DNA of 64,000 bases from positions 682,001 through 746,000 of the forward strand of contig JAHLEZ010000019.1 of assembly GCA_020726505.1 (NCBI GenBank), given 5' to 3'. A program made the position numbers and the translations under genes. Below the pieces are notes generated by a model. It was not told the origin of the DNA. It worked only from the letters and a program-made list of their open reading frames with translations, and did no database searches. This DNA is from Leptodontidium sp. MPI-SDFR-AT-0119 (lineage: Eukaryota > Ascomycota > Leotiomycetes > Helotiales > Leptodontidiaceae). Position 1 is the stretch's first letter. Each line of letters opens with the position of its first letter. Positions 25,301 to 36,020 of the stretch are shown piece after piece.

Positions 25301-27421
25301 GTACTTTGGTTAGCGGCATAAACTGGGAGATTGTAAAAGAAGCTTACACAAAACTGTACTCGACGAGGACGTGGCTAAAGCAAGTCAATATTTTCATTCC
25401 CAAGGTCCAAACGAGCTTACTGGAAGATGTTGTCGAATCTGGTCCGGTTAGTATCTCAAATCTAGAAGTATCAGGAAACTCACTTGTGGAAGTGGTCGTA
25501 GAAGTGCTCGTTGTAGCTAATTCACATCAGCATTTGAATCAAAATCCCAGCATCTAAAAACTCACTGGGTTCCGTGGTGGTCATCGAACTCGTTGACGTG
25601 GAAGCTATTCAGAGTCAGTGATTGAATTGGGATTATTCTGGAGCCTTACAAGTGGGAGGGACAGTGGTAGAAGTGACTGCAGGTGATGATGTCGTAGAAC
25701 TTCCTGGAATACAAGTGTATGTGCTGGTGGCAGGAAAAAACCTATTAACACCAGCAACACTCGCGGCGGGCCCGTAAATGAGCTGCTGTCTTTCATAACC
25801 ACCACAGACATCTCCAGGCTTGGTACAAGACGCGATACACTGCGAATACTCCAGTCTTGTTCCCGGCCCAATGTTGGGTGCAGTATTGGAACATTGGCAA
25901 ACCCTAGCACGTCAGTACATATTCAACGATGATGCGGAGAAACTTACGGCAAACCACTTGTAAAAGCAGCTACGGATACCCATGTCGATGGACCACCCGC
26001 AGATGAAGTACTGCAAAACACCATACATTCCGAAAGACCCTGCCCGTTCGGAATATTCAACGTGGCAATGACTCCAGTTAGATAAGAGGCGGGGTAACAT
26101 CCAAGCCAATTGTAAGTACCACCAACGTAAGACAACCCAGGCGAAGCTCTTGCAGTAGCAAGTGGATTATTGCTCAACGTAGTCGTACCAATGACCGATG
26201 TGCGCGAGAGGCGAATTGCCGTGCTCGGACCGCATTGAACTGGGTAGGTACCACTTCCGACCAAGGAACTTCCTGGGATTGGAGGCTCGTAGCAACCAAG
26301 CAATTGATCGTTGCGGTAAACCGAGAAGTAGAGTCCAGAACCACAACAGTCTGCACCTACTCCACACCCTCTATTCCACCTGTTAGGACTGCCATACTGT
26401 CAAAACAAGAGCACATACGTAGTTCCTCCTGTCACACAGTTCACATTGCAATGTGATGCATCATCGGTTTGAAAAATGTTGGTATTAAACTCCGTGCCGC
26501 ATTTACATTTGACGTTACTGTGTATTGTTAGTCTTCTCCAACCGTTCAAAAATAATAGCATGCCTACCTCGCAGTCGAATCCCAAGCCCTGGCAGCGTAT
26601 GGCATATTGAGCTTAGCACAGAAGAGATTGCAGTCCAGGAAATTCGTAAAGGTATTGACGAATCCCTGAGGCTGAAACATGTCATAGCCATTGCTGGGAA
26701 TCTGGAAGCATGCCAGATAGAGATATGCACCCTGCTCGACAACGGGGTTGATGTTCGAATCCTTTTCGAAGGAGTTGTCGAACCAGACAGCATTAGCCAA
26801 CAACCCGGTGCCATACTTCTTGTTCCAGCTTCCGGTGTTTCCTGCGCCTGTCAAACCTCCACAACCTAGTTGAGCGGCATCACCGTAACAATTTGGTCTT
26901 GATGGCACCACACCGCCACCTCCGCAAGGCGATGCACCATCAGGGTATTGAATATCTGGCGGAGTACCAGTTTTACTTGTGATGTACACGGACGCTCCAT
27001 TGGTGCTGAGGAATGGCGAACATCCACAGACTCCCAAGGTCATCATGGAATATTTCATGCCATGGGAGCGACATGCGATGGTGCAGTTGAGCGACGTCTC
27101 CGACGACGTCCATTCTGAAGCTGGACGAACAACATATCCTTTATAGGATGTGGCTCCAGTCCCCGTGTTCGTCAGGATGAAAGGAGTATAAAATGTACCC
27201 GTTCCAAAGGTAACCGTGGTACTATCCGCGGTGATTACCTTTGCGTTCGATGCGTTGACAGGTCCGACATTATAACAGCCTACGAAATTAGAACGGGATG
27301 CGCTTGTTACATCGCAAAAGGCGTAATCCAATCCAGCTTGCGTGAATCCGAACGAGCCTCCTTGACTATCCGTCGGTGTTGTAAATGTCCAGAGCAGGAA
27401 GAGGAAATACTGAAGAAACAT
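13355..27421 (-). CDS. giant mucin-like secreted protein: WSC-like x2, LysM x2, repeated DUF7908-like modules
   Basis: Reconstructed exon blocks (5' to 3'): 27421-26568, 26517-26419, 26370-25948, 25903-25650, 25604-25566, 25516-25484, 25438-25421, 25374-25350, 25303-25281, 25230-25198, 25151-25134, 25083-25054, 24991-24893, 24807-24736, 24663-23220, 23165-22785, 22725-16410 (frame change at 18513-18565), 16322-14526 and 14460-13355; the frame change splits the 22725-16410 block in two, making 20. All introns are GT-AG. The product is about 4,350 residues: signal peptide (1-20); WSC-like Cys-rich modules (about 38-330 and 370-520); Ser/Thr microexon linker; LysM 1 (about 1096-1155, NTCSIIASRFGTTVPEFEAL); LysM 2 (about 1236-1282); a very long Ser-rich stretch; and two homologous modules near 3250-3385 and 3844-3985 (LTPGSSFGL, DGQLSADG, VVLFKG) that resemble DUF7908. 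WSC and LysM bind wall glycans and chitin, so a wall or surface role is inferred. No C-terminal GPI or membrane segment is visible. Confidence 0.8.
16950..18080 (-). repeat. imperfect Ser-rich repeats of about 20-30 residues
   Basis: Inside the 3' half of the giant coding region, units resembling SSSQALSSSLASVYSSVSAQ recur many times with substitutions and variable spacing. They give a flexible, probably heavily O-glycosylated stalk upstream of the first DUF7908-like module. Confidence 0.7.
21180..21690 (-). repeat. coding tandem repeat of about 40 residues
   Basis: Four units of about 120-135 bp in the giant gene share the core ALDSSSVxSxSxxxxxLSSE followed by SSSVxESSVVTxxSTLS. The matching DNA cores recur near 21226, 21346, 21474 and 21610. 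Confidence 0.75.
22080..22560 (-). repeat. coding tandem repeat of 19 residues (57 bp)
   Basis: About seven or eight units of the type ESTTQDLSTSLGLSSSTAI follow one another. On the plus strand the core CTGAGGTCTAGAGTGGTGGA and variants occurs near 22150, 22207, 22267, 22323, 22381 and 22438, mostly 57 bp apart. The region is prone to copy-number change. Confidence 0.85.
24664..25650 (-). other. microexon array encoding a Ser/Thr linker
   Basis: Within the giant gene, ten exons of 39, 33, 18, 25, 23, 33, 18, 30, 99 and 72 nt alternate with introns of 44-85 nt. All joins keep one frame and encode almost only Thr and Ser. Eight of the ten exons start and end in phase 1 with lengths divisible by three. 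The 25- and 23-nt pair sums to 48, so any symmetric exon, or that pair, could be skipped or duplicated without frame change. Donors are GTRAGY or close variants. Confidence 0.8.
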
Positions 27422-28987
27422 CTTGTAAATCTGTATCTTCGCGAAAAAGGCCACTGTCAAGGGACAGCCCGGCCTGAAATTTTGACGTTGGTTCGAGATA
27501 AGTTGAAGTAAGTTTGAGAGGGGTAGTGAGTGTTGTTTTCGTCGAAAGTCGTTAAAAACGAGTGTACACCAGGCAATCAATACTCGTGAGGTTAAAAATA
27601 TTGTTGATGGGGAATCGAGAAGAGAGGAGAGGGTGGATCAACATCTTCCTGCTATCCCTCCAGACTGCCCAGCTTGATCCGAAACAGTAAGATTCTCGGG
27701 AATGCAACCTTCACCAAACATAGGAATGTATAATAATGCAGTCTCAGAAGCGCCATCGGTAGATAAGAAAAGCGGCTCGCTCACAGATGTAAGTGCGTCT
27801 TGGACGAAGATACAATCATTGAAAGAGAAAAAAATTTGGTGCAAAGTCAAAGTCAAATCAAACCAAACCAAAGCGAAGCAATAACAACTTTCGCCCACTA
27901 GATTCAAAGACGTGAAAAGCTTCCCTCGACTTCGAGGAAACTCCTCAGCAAGTCCATCAGCGATCTTGTCTCGTTGAGGACGGCAAGGGGAGCAACGCGT
28001 GCCAGAAGCACCAATCGAGAAAGAATGCAAAACAAATGGGTCGATTGTGGTGTCTTGCGGCGCCCGCCCTTTCCACGGGAGTCGGGTAGGAAATAGCACC
28101 GTCTCAAACCTTTCGAATCTTAAGATGTGTGGTAATCCGATTAACGGTTATCATATTGTTCATTGTCCTAACATAATAGTCCTCAGAGTTGAGGCAAGGG
28201 AATCTAGAATTTGTCTCTCCATGTGAGACTTCTGTCCATATCGGATGAAAAGACTGGGAGGCGAGGTACGAAGGTACATTATCCCCATTCCATAACAGTG
28301 GAGAGCAAATTTTCGAGATGAAGTCTATTGTGAGGTGGCTGAGAAGCAGAGAAAAGGAAGATAGCAGTCGACGGTTGAAGGAGGAGGTTCGCGGTTGAGG
28401 TTTCGCGGTGACGAGCTTGGCAGAGTCACATGACGAGTACAAAGAAACTTGAATCCGGGGACAGGAGCCGGGCCAGAATAACAGAGCAGAGACTTCTTAT
28501 AGCACCTCACCGAGAGGTGCATGGGCATTTAAATGAAAAGAAATATGCACAGGTACACAAGTCAAGTCATGACATTCATAATTAACTTATTTCATTTTCA
28601 TTTTTACTTTTATGCACCATCCATAACCACCATGCCTCAGCACGCACAGCTGAAACCAAACCAAACCAAACCACCAATGCAACCAACCATCCCATGCCAT
28701 CATGAGTAACATTTTTTAGTATCCATGCATGCATTGCATTGCATTGCATTGCATAGTATGCAAATGAATGAAGAAGCAGAAATGGAGAATGGAGAAACCG
28801 AGAGACTACCACCATCAACGAGAAGAAGCGTTGGACGAGGAAGACTGCAAAGATGTCACAATCCTATCCGTACCATCCCATTTGCAGCCAGCAAGGTAGA
28901 GGCGGGAACATAAAGCTCAACCAGCCTCACTCGCGCCTGCCTAGCAGACAGAAACCCACTATCTCCTCGGGCCATAATCTAAAAGAT
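27422..28987. other. spacer: 5' flank of the giant gene and 3' flank of the SND1-type gene
   Basis: No supported gene. The ATG at 27421 of the giant gene has purines at -1 and -3. Small repeated AACCA units lie near 28650. Confidence 0.45.
28727..28753 (+). repeat. GCATT microsatellite
   Basis: Five near-perfect copies of the pentamer GCATT in intergenic sequence. Confidence 0.9.
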
Positions 28988-31927
28988 TTAATCCTCGCGG
29001 AGATCACCATACTCCCAAAGACCTCTACGATCCTGGATTGCCTGCTCCTCCTTCTCGCGCAAGGCCTTGAGGACATCTCCGAAGCCGCGCTCCCATGGCT
29101 TCAGCTTACGTGGAACCATAGCATGGCCTTCAGCGACAATGTCAGAGTTGATACTGTCGGTGAGGTTTGTGCTGGTCTTCTCGTCGTAGAGAGTGACATA
29201 CAGAGTACCTTCTGGTGCAGTGTAGTCAACGTTAGCCACGAGATGAGCACCGGCTGTGGCATCTGTGATGTAGTTGACGGCATCTGCGAGGTAGTCCACA
29301 TTGGTTGGGAATTGCATCAGGGAGAGGACTGCATCGACGGCTTGAGGACGGAGCTTTTGAGGGGAGAATTGAGGTTGGGAGAGAGGGCGGAGACGAGACC
29401 ATGGGATCTTCTCGCTGTTGCCGTAGTCGACGTACACAACTTCAGCTTCCTTAGCGACGCGGTCGTTGGAGCGTATACGAGCACGGTACCAGGCGCCATC
29501 CTCTGTAAACTTAGCTGCGACATATTCGCCAGTCTTGGGAGGTCCTGGAAGTCCGGCATTGTTCGCAGGGTTCAAGTGGAAGGATTTAAATTGGGTCATC
29601 ATGGTCTCGAGAGCAGATGTTCCGGTGCCAACAATTTGAAGCTTCAACTTGCAGGACTCATCGATATGAGTAACCATTACGTCGCGGTAATCCTTCTCTC
29701 GTGGAATGATGGCATCGCCGTTGGATCCATTGGCAGGAGTAGAATCTTCCTCGGCAACATCCAACGATGGATCCCAGTCAACCCAGAGACCTCTGCGTGC
29801 ATCCTTAGCTCTCTGTTCCGCAGCGAGCAATTCAGTGGCGTTTCCAGCTTGTTCCGCAGAGTAAGCGTGCACAGTGGCATAACCTTCCTCAACCAGAATC
29901 TTGGCAAAAGACTCCTTGTTGATGTACAGTTCTCCAATAAATCCACCGACCTTGTCAATGCTGTGAACGTCAACCTCAACATCACGCTGAGTCAATCGCT
30001 TTGTAGCAAGATCGTGTGCCTCTTGACCAAATGGCTCGGCCTTGTCGTTTGGATTTCTCGCAGACTTGGGTGCACGAATACCTCCCAATACAAAGTTCAG
30101 CTTGATGTTTTCCCGAGGAATCAGCACCACGAATCTTGATCCACCCTTGACGAAATCGACAATCGCAGGGACCTTCTTCTGACGTTGAAGTCCTGGGAGT
30201 TGCATCTTAGCCTTTTGGAGTGACTCAGATGCGTCTGCATATTGCTTTGCCTTGGCAGGCTTTCCAGACCACATTCCTTTCTTTTCCTCCTTGGCTTTCT
30301 CCTGAGCAGCCAACAATTCGTCGTAGTTAGGAGCCCGATCGGTATCATCACGTCTATGACGAATGACAGAGCACCATCCCTCTGAGACTAGCAGCAATCC
30401 GATGTTCTTATCATTGTAGGTGATAGAAGCAACTTCCTTGGCATCATAGTCCTCGGTGGCTGGGCGTGTTCCGTCAATGCTGAGTCGTACGTGCTTTCCG
30501 ATAATTTTCTTTCGAAGAAATTCCTTAGCCTCGTCGCGGAAAGGTGCCTCTCCAGCATCTGTTGGACGAGGTCCACGAACACTGGAAAGACTGATCCGCT
30601 TCTCAACACCAGCTCTATTCCGAACGAAAATGACATCGGCGCTGAAGATTCTCGTGACTTGAGCCTCCAAATTTCCACCAGCTGTGGCGGCCTTAGCAAC
30701 ATGATCCTTGTACAGACCACGCTTGCCTTGTTGTGCCACCTTCTCGGCCTCTCGAAGAGTGGACATGTCCGCGCCAAGCAGTGTCGAATGGAAATCGGTA
30801 CATCTCGCAAGACCAGCCTCTAGAAGGAATTTCGCAATTGTGCCGTTTCTAGGGTGCTTGACCGATGCGATCAGTTGGTTCTGAGGGCTTAGACCGAGGA
30901 TATCAAGCTTGACGTTTCGCTGTAATAATCTCTCTTCAATGAACTTTCGGGCTTCGTTTCCGTATTCCTCTGCGGGTTGTGTTTGTCCGTTTGAAGGATT
31001 CACACGTTCGGTAATAGGGGCACGAATTCCTGCGACTAAGGTCATAACTGCAGATGGTTAGCATTTTCTCCGTGAGAAGCACAGATTGAGCTTACTTTGG
31101 ACGTGCTTAGTTGGAGAAAGGATCACACGAACGAGCATGCGATCCCCACTCAAAACACGCTCAACGAGACCATCAAGGGTCTGGCCCTTGTATTTCTCGA
31201 GCCATGCCGGAGCATCTCCCATATCGTGTTGGACCTCAATGCGGTTCGAGTTGGGCGACCAAAGACCCAGATCTTCAGACCGAGCCTTGGCTTCCAAAAG
31301 TCGCAGTTGATCCAATTGTTGCAGAGCCTCCTCGGAGTCCTCCTTTCGGCCAGCATCCTCTCTCAACTTGAGCCAGCCGTTCTTGACCATCTCCTCAGGC
31401 AACTTGCGACCATCATTGAGGTATATGACACCGTATTCGCGCTTCGTGTTAGGAATTGTGTACAGCACAGAGAACTGCACGACCTTTCCAACCAGCAGCT
31501 CCCGCAGAGCGTCGCGCGATTCGTATGCCCATAGCTCGTCTCCTTCCTTCTTCAGATGTGGTGACGTGCAGTAGGCAAGGGAAAGGGTTCGCTCGCGATC
31601 GGGATGTGCAATTGAGCACAGAATGACGCTGTCGCCGCTCAAGACGGACTTGACCTTGGCTTGATTGAGAACCATATTGTCGTATCGTGCGGGAGGGACG
31701 TTCGGTAGGAGTTTCTTTCCAAGAGGATGGATCTTTGGTGCAGGGAATGGCTCAATGAGAGATTTCAAAGCTGGAAATGGTTCAATCATATTAGCAGCTT
31801 TCTTTGACTTCGATGAACCCTTGGGGGCTTTGGCTCTGGGAGCTTTGGAAGTTTTGGATCCAGCAGAGGTCTTGCGTGAAGGAGCGCCGTTGACATCCCA
31901 GCCAATCTTAATAGGTCGGCCAGCCAT
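28988..31927 (-). CDS. staphylococcal nuclease/Tudor domain protein (Tudor-SN, SND1 type)
   Basis: Two exons, 31927-31096 and 31047-28988, joined across a 48-nt intron (GTAAGC donor, CTGCAG acceptor, CTAAC branch) in the middle of SN domain 2, give 963 residues. SN-like domains begin near residues 88, 258, 405 and 580. A Tudor domain lies near 785-845 (AEVVYVDYGNSEKIPWSRLR), flanked by a split C-terminal SN half. Tudor-SN proteins bind RNA and act in RNA processing, stress granules and transcriptional co-activation. The N-terminus is longer than usual: about 84 basic residues precede MVLNQAKVKSVLSGDSVIL, which looks like the usual start, so translation may begin at that Met. The short motif IEPFPAxK is duplicated in the extension. 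Confidence 0.92.
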
Positions 31928-33176
31928 GATTGGGTATTGTTCGTTGTGAGTGAGCAAAAGCGAGGGTGTACAGAGCGAGTGTGGTGTTTGGAGTGTGGGA
32001 GTTCCAGGAGGGGACCGATGTTGTAGAAATGCTTTCAAGAAAGTGTGTCGATAGAACTGCCAGGTTGTCGAAGGGAGATTTTATTGTATGCAAAAGCCCT
32101 GAAGAGGTGAATTGTCGTACAGCAATGGCAGATATTGGTTGGGGCCAAACGGCCTGTTGATTGAATCAGGCAGGCATGGCGGAATAGTTTTGTTCAGTTC
32201 GCAGGTGAGGATGAACTCTAGCAGAGGTGAGGCATTGAGTATTGGTGAATTGCACAAGCTGAAGCGAACTTGACTTCCATCCAGGTCGCTGCCGATTTGC
32301 TGTCGTCCAAGGATTGTGTCTGGCCATAAGTAGGGGAGGGTATGCAGACAGCTTGCGGCTCGGTGCAGGTGAAGCTGCCACTGGAGACGAGGAGGAGACA
32401 AGACGGTGAAAGAAAGCATTTGGTTCACTTACATGATAGTAGTCCAATAGTAGTAGATGTCTGTCAACGCAAGCACCCTGATGTACTGAAGTAAGGATGT
32501 GAGGTTCTGGAAGATGTGGTATGTGAAGCAATTGGATCTCGAGCTGAAGCCAGATTCACAGTTATCCACTGGGCCCCGTTCAAATATTGGAAAGGGCGAT
32601 GTCGTGTGCCCGCTCCCGACGTTTAACCCCACTACAATCTAACTCGAAATAGGTTAGGGAGCAGGGGTCTATATCACGTGTATATAAGCATCATGAGGGG
32701 TATTTTAGGGCAGCAAGGTCTAGGGCTTAATAGAGAGAAGGAATCTGTAGAATTTGTAGAAAGGATTTAGAGAGCCATAAGGGGGTCGAGGCAATATTTC
32801 AGGTTGAGAATAGTGTGTGGGTGCTTGAAAGGTACCTACGCAGGATAATCATGTCGCAGCCTCCGAGTAAGTAACACAAGGCCTTGCATGGACCATTTCA
32901 AACACTAGAGTGACGAAGGAATAAAAATAATTAATCAATAATCTACTGACAGCTGCCTTTTTCAAAAGAATAACAATTAATCATATCAATTAATCATATC
33001 AATTCTTCAATTGGTCACAGAACAAACAACTTATCGTGCTTCAGAGTTCTAGATACGCATGCAATCATCATCAATTTTGTCTGACTATGTGAGTGAGCTA
33101 AGTAGCTTGCTATAGGCCAATTGGTAAATCAACGAGCACTTCCATTGCTTGTCAGAAATCGTAATTCATAAAGCAT
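31928..33176. other. spacer with a possible promoter-like or retroelement remnant
   Basis: No gene supported. At 32680-32690 there is TATATAAG, followed about 170 bp later by a short ATG frame ending in a GTAAGT-like site (about 32850). This could be a dead promoter with a leader exon or a solo-LTR fragment; I cannot decide. Confidence 0.35.
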
Positions 33177-34077
33177 CTAAGCTGCAATTCCAATGACACC
33201 TAGAAGCATGCATCAGTAAAAGTCCACCACCATAGGTATCAGAAGCAACAGTACATACCGCAAGCAGGTCGAGTACCGGCATTGCCGGTCTTCTTGGACT
33301 CCTCGTTTCCTCCCTTGCCGAGATCATCAGTTCCGGAGTGGACGACGACAGTTCGCTATGAAGCGTTAGAGGGGTTCAATAATATCTGTGTCTGTGTAGA
33401 CTTACGCCAATAACGCTCTCTGGGCCGATCAACTTGATGAGCTTGTCGGTGGTAGAGCCCTTTCCGTTGCCTTGAGCATCGGTCTTGAAGTTACCTAAAT
33501 CACCTACATGGCGAGTCTCATCGGATGGAGCACCGTGAGTCTTGCCGTGGGGGTTGACTGTCAATCTTCCATCAGCCGTATGTCCCCACGTTGTATGCTT
33601 CATGCTTCTAGAGGCATCACCACTCACAATGGGGTCCAGCGGAAGTGCAGCCGTTGGTGTTGTCGCCGAATTGATGGACGTGCATTCCACGCTCAGCATT
33701 GGGATCGTTGCCAGTGATATCCCATGTGATGGTGGTTGGGGAGGACTCGGAGGCCTGCTCGAAGGTAACGGTTCCGGAGACCTTGGAGTCACCTCGGACG
33801 GTTGCAACTAGGGGAAGAGGGAGCAGGTCAGCAAGGATCTTGACAATATAGAGAACCCCCCAGAATAGAAGTAGTTCCATCTGACAAGGAGAGGAGAGAC
33901 ACCGGGTCCTGGCAGAAGATGAGGCTGCAGCCATCCGGGTTGTCGATTGCCCAAAGGAGGTCTAATCCTGCTCATAATGCCTCTAGCAACCCCGCCATTG
34001 GGTCTCCGAACGCCAAATGGTAGATGGGCAGGGGTCTCGGGATATTATAAAGTGCAAGACATACCTGCTTTGACCAT
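33177..34077 (-). CDS. sod1: Cu/Zn superoxide dismutase, cytosolic type
   Basis: Five exons (34077-34065, 33807-33628, 33557-33406, 33355-33259, 33199-33177) give exactly 154 residues, the normal family length. The enzyme converts superoxide to oxygen and hydrogen peroxide. All metal ligands are present: His47, His49 (GMHVHQFGD), His64, His72, His81, Asp84 and His121. The disulfide pair Cys58/Cys147 and the guiding Arg144 (GTRPACGVIG) are also there. There is no signal peptide, so it should be cytosolic. The first exon is only 13 nt (ATG plus three codons and one base) before a 257-nt intron, and the last exon is 23 nt, so simple ORF calling misses both ends. All introns are GT-AG. Confidence 0.95.
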
Positions 34078-34940
34078 TTTGACTGAAGGGGTTTGTTTTT
34101 CGATGGTTTGGATGTTGATATGAGGTTTCTGGAGTTGTGGAAAAGGAGGAATGGTGGGAAGGTTTGGTGACGAAAGTCGTGGAAGTGGGGAAGCAATCGA
34201 TCTCGGAGCTCTGAACCTCCCCTCCCCTCACTCAGCTTACAAAATCAATCACGGATTGCGTGCCGATGGGACAGCCAGTGAAGCTGATCCCTGTCAGTCA
34301 CGTGGATAGCATCATTCTCGTCGATCGCTGTCTTGGCAGTTCCCGAGGCCGAGGCCGAGTTAGATTGAACATTGAACTCCATTGTTTACTTCGCTTTCTT
34401 TCGCAACAATGTCAACAAAGGAAACATATTTGTCTGCATACCAATTGTCTTAGAAGCCTCGCCTCTATCTATCATTTCCACACAGATAGTCATTAAACAT
34501 TACCTTCCTACCTTACAGCTACTGTAAGTTGGCTGTTCTCATTGGATTGGCCCGTCGTCGAAACCTTCCTGATTCCTTCCCTCTTCTGGACTTCATACCC
34601 TCATCCGGACCTGTTCTCCTCCACGCCTGCTGATACTAGACCCTTATTCTACGCCATTTCTCTCAATCAGTTCCAATCGCAAGATCCCTTTATTTCAGTC
34701 CAACCCGCACTCCAAGACCCCTCCTTTACCCCACTCTACTTACTCAATTCCGTTCCAAGATCTCACAAGCGTGAAGTTAGAACATCACTTCATGTAATAA
34801 TATATATCCTGCTTCCGTCCATATCTGGTTTCACATTTCTCCTCTCACATTTCGAATTTTTCTCCTATTTTATTCGCCCTTCTTTACTTCCACATTTCAA
34901 GCTCTCCTTCAAGTTCCACACCCCAAATCCAACATCCAAA
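34078..34940. other. divergent promoter region between sod1 and the dioxygenase gene
   Basis: The two genes are transcribed away from each other. The part nearest 34941 is pyrimidine-rich, as is common in fungal 5' leaders. An in-frame upstream ATG at 34542 exists but the added residues look non-coding. Confidence 0.5.
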
Positions 34941-36020
34941 ATGGGCGGTTTCATCCCACCATCCCCCATCGACCCCTCGTTCACCCCCACAACCTCAATA
35001 GTCAAACTCCCCTCCACGGCCCCAATCGACGAAATAATCTCCATCCTCGACCGCGACGGCGGACTCATCATAACCTCCCTCCTCACCCCTTCCGAAATCT
35101 CCCAAATCGCAACCGACACCCTCCCCTACACAGGCAGCAACGCAACACCCCACTCCGGAATCGCCATCATACCCCAAGAAACCCAACTCATCGGCGGCCT
35201 GGTAGCCAAATCACCCACCATGCTCTCCCTATGCGAACACCCTATCCTTTCTGCTCTCCGCGCCAGGATCCTCACAGACGAGGGCTCCATCCCCATGGAG
35301 GATATCAGGAAGAACTGGCACATCGACCCTCTCCTCTCTCTCAGCGTGAGTTTCCAGATCGGGTTCGGGGCGCCGAGACAGAGGTTGCATCGCGATGATG
35401 GGATTCACCTCGTGGATCACTCGTTGCCGTATCAGTTGGAGAAGGTCAGTCAGTTTGCATGTTTGGTTGCGGGGGTGGAGACGACGAGGGAGAATGGTGC
35501 GACGATGTTTGTGCCGGGGAGTCACAGGTGGGACGAGAAGAGGCAGCCTAGGTTGGATGAGATTACGTTTGCTGGTACGTACAGTAATTTGATAACAATA
35601 TTTCTACGCTTCCTTCTAGGTTTGGATTCTTTTGGACTGGCTAGCCTCGCTAACAATCCCTGTCACAACAACCCCCCTTTCCTCTCTCTCTCATCCAACT
35701 CTTACTTACACCCCAACTCACATCCCTTAGAAATGGCACCCGGTTCCGCCCTTATCTTCCTAGCCGGCGCCTACCACGGCGGCGGACACAACAGCGTGCC
35801 GAACAGCGTCCGCATCGTCCACGGACTCTTCTTCTGCCGCGGCACACTCCGCACAGAAGAGAACCAATTCCTCGCCATACCGCGCAGCATGGTACCTAAG
35901 ATGTCACCTGTCATGCACTCGCTGTTGGGTTATAAACAACCCGAAGCCGTGTTGGGACTTTGGGAGAATGGAGATCCGATGAGAGATTTAGATGGCGCTT
36001 TGAAGGCGGCAAATTCGTAA
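34941..36020 (+). CDS. phytanoyl-CoA dioxygenase (PhyH)-like Fe(II)/2-oxoglutarate enzyme
   Basis: Two exons, 34941-35574 and 35731-36020, give 307 residues. The 156-nt intron is a multiple of three and contains no stop, so an unspliced reading stays open; splicing restores ITFAEMAPGSALIFL, the typical family core. The iron ligands His150 and Asp152 (LHRDD) and distal His227 (AYHGGGHN) are present, with Arg238 as probable 2-oxoglutarate contact. The family hydroxylates or otherwise oxidises small molecules; fungal members often work in secondary metabolism, but no biosynthetic cluster is visible here. The substrate is unknown. The ATG at 34941 is preferred because it has AAA just before it and the domain begins soon after. 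Confidence 0.85.
   Translation: MGGFIPPSPIDPSFTPTTSIVKLPSTAPIDEIISILDRDGGLIITSLLTPSEISQIATDTLPYTGSNATPHSGIAIIPQETQLIGGLVAKSPTMLSLCEHPILSALRARILTDEGSIPMEDIRKNWHIDPLLSLSVSFQIGFGAPRQRLHRDDGIHLVDHSLPYQLEKVSQFACLVAGVETTRENGATMFVPGSHRWDEKRQPRLDEITFAGTYSNLITIFLRFLLGLDSFGLASLANNPCHNNPPFLSLSSNSYLHPNSHPLEMAPGSALIFLAGAYHGGGHNSVPNSVRIVHGLFFCRGTLRTEENQFLAIPRSMVPKMSPVMHSLLGYKQPEAVLGLWENGDPMRDLDGALKAANS

Noticed and set aside
28853..30139. 428-codon plus-strand open frame
   Set aside because: Antisense shadow of the SND1-type coding sequence, which has clear domains and a proper intron.
34542..34940. 133-residue upstream extension of the dioxygenase
   Set aside because: The extension is pyrimidine-rich leader sequence with no conserved residues; the ATG at 34941 gives a normal family length.
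35575..35730. 52 extra residues in the dioxygenase
   Set aside because: An intron of 156 nt with GTACGT donor and TTAG acceptor; it is open by chance because its length is a multiple of three, and it breaks a conserved core.
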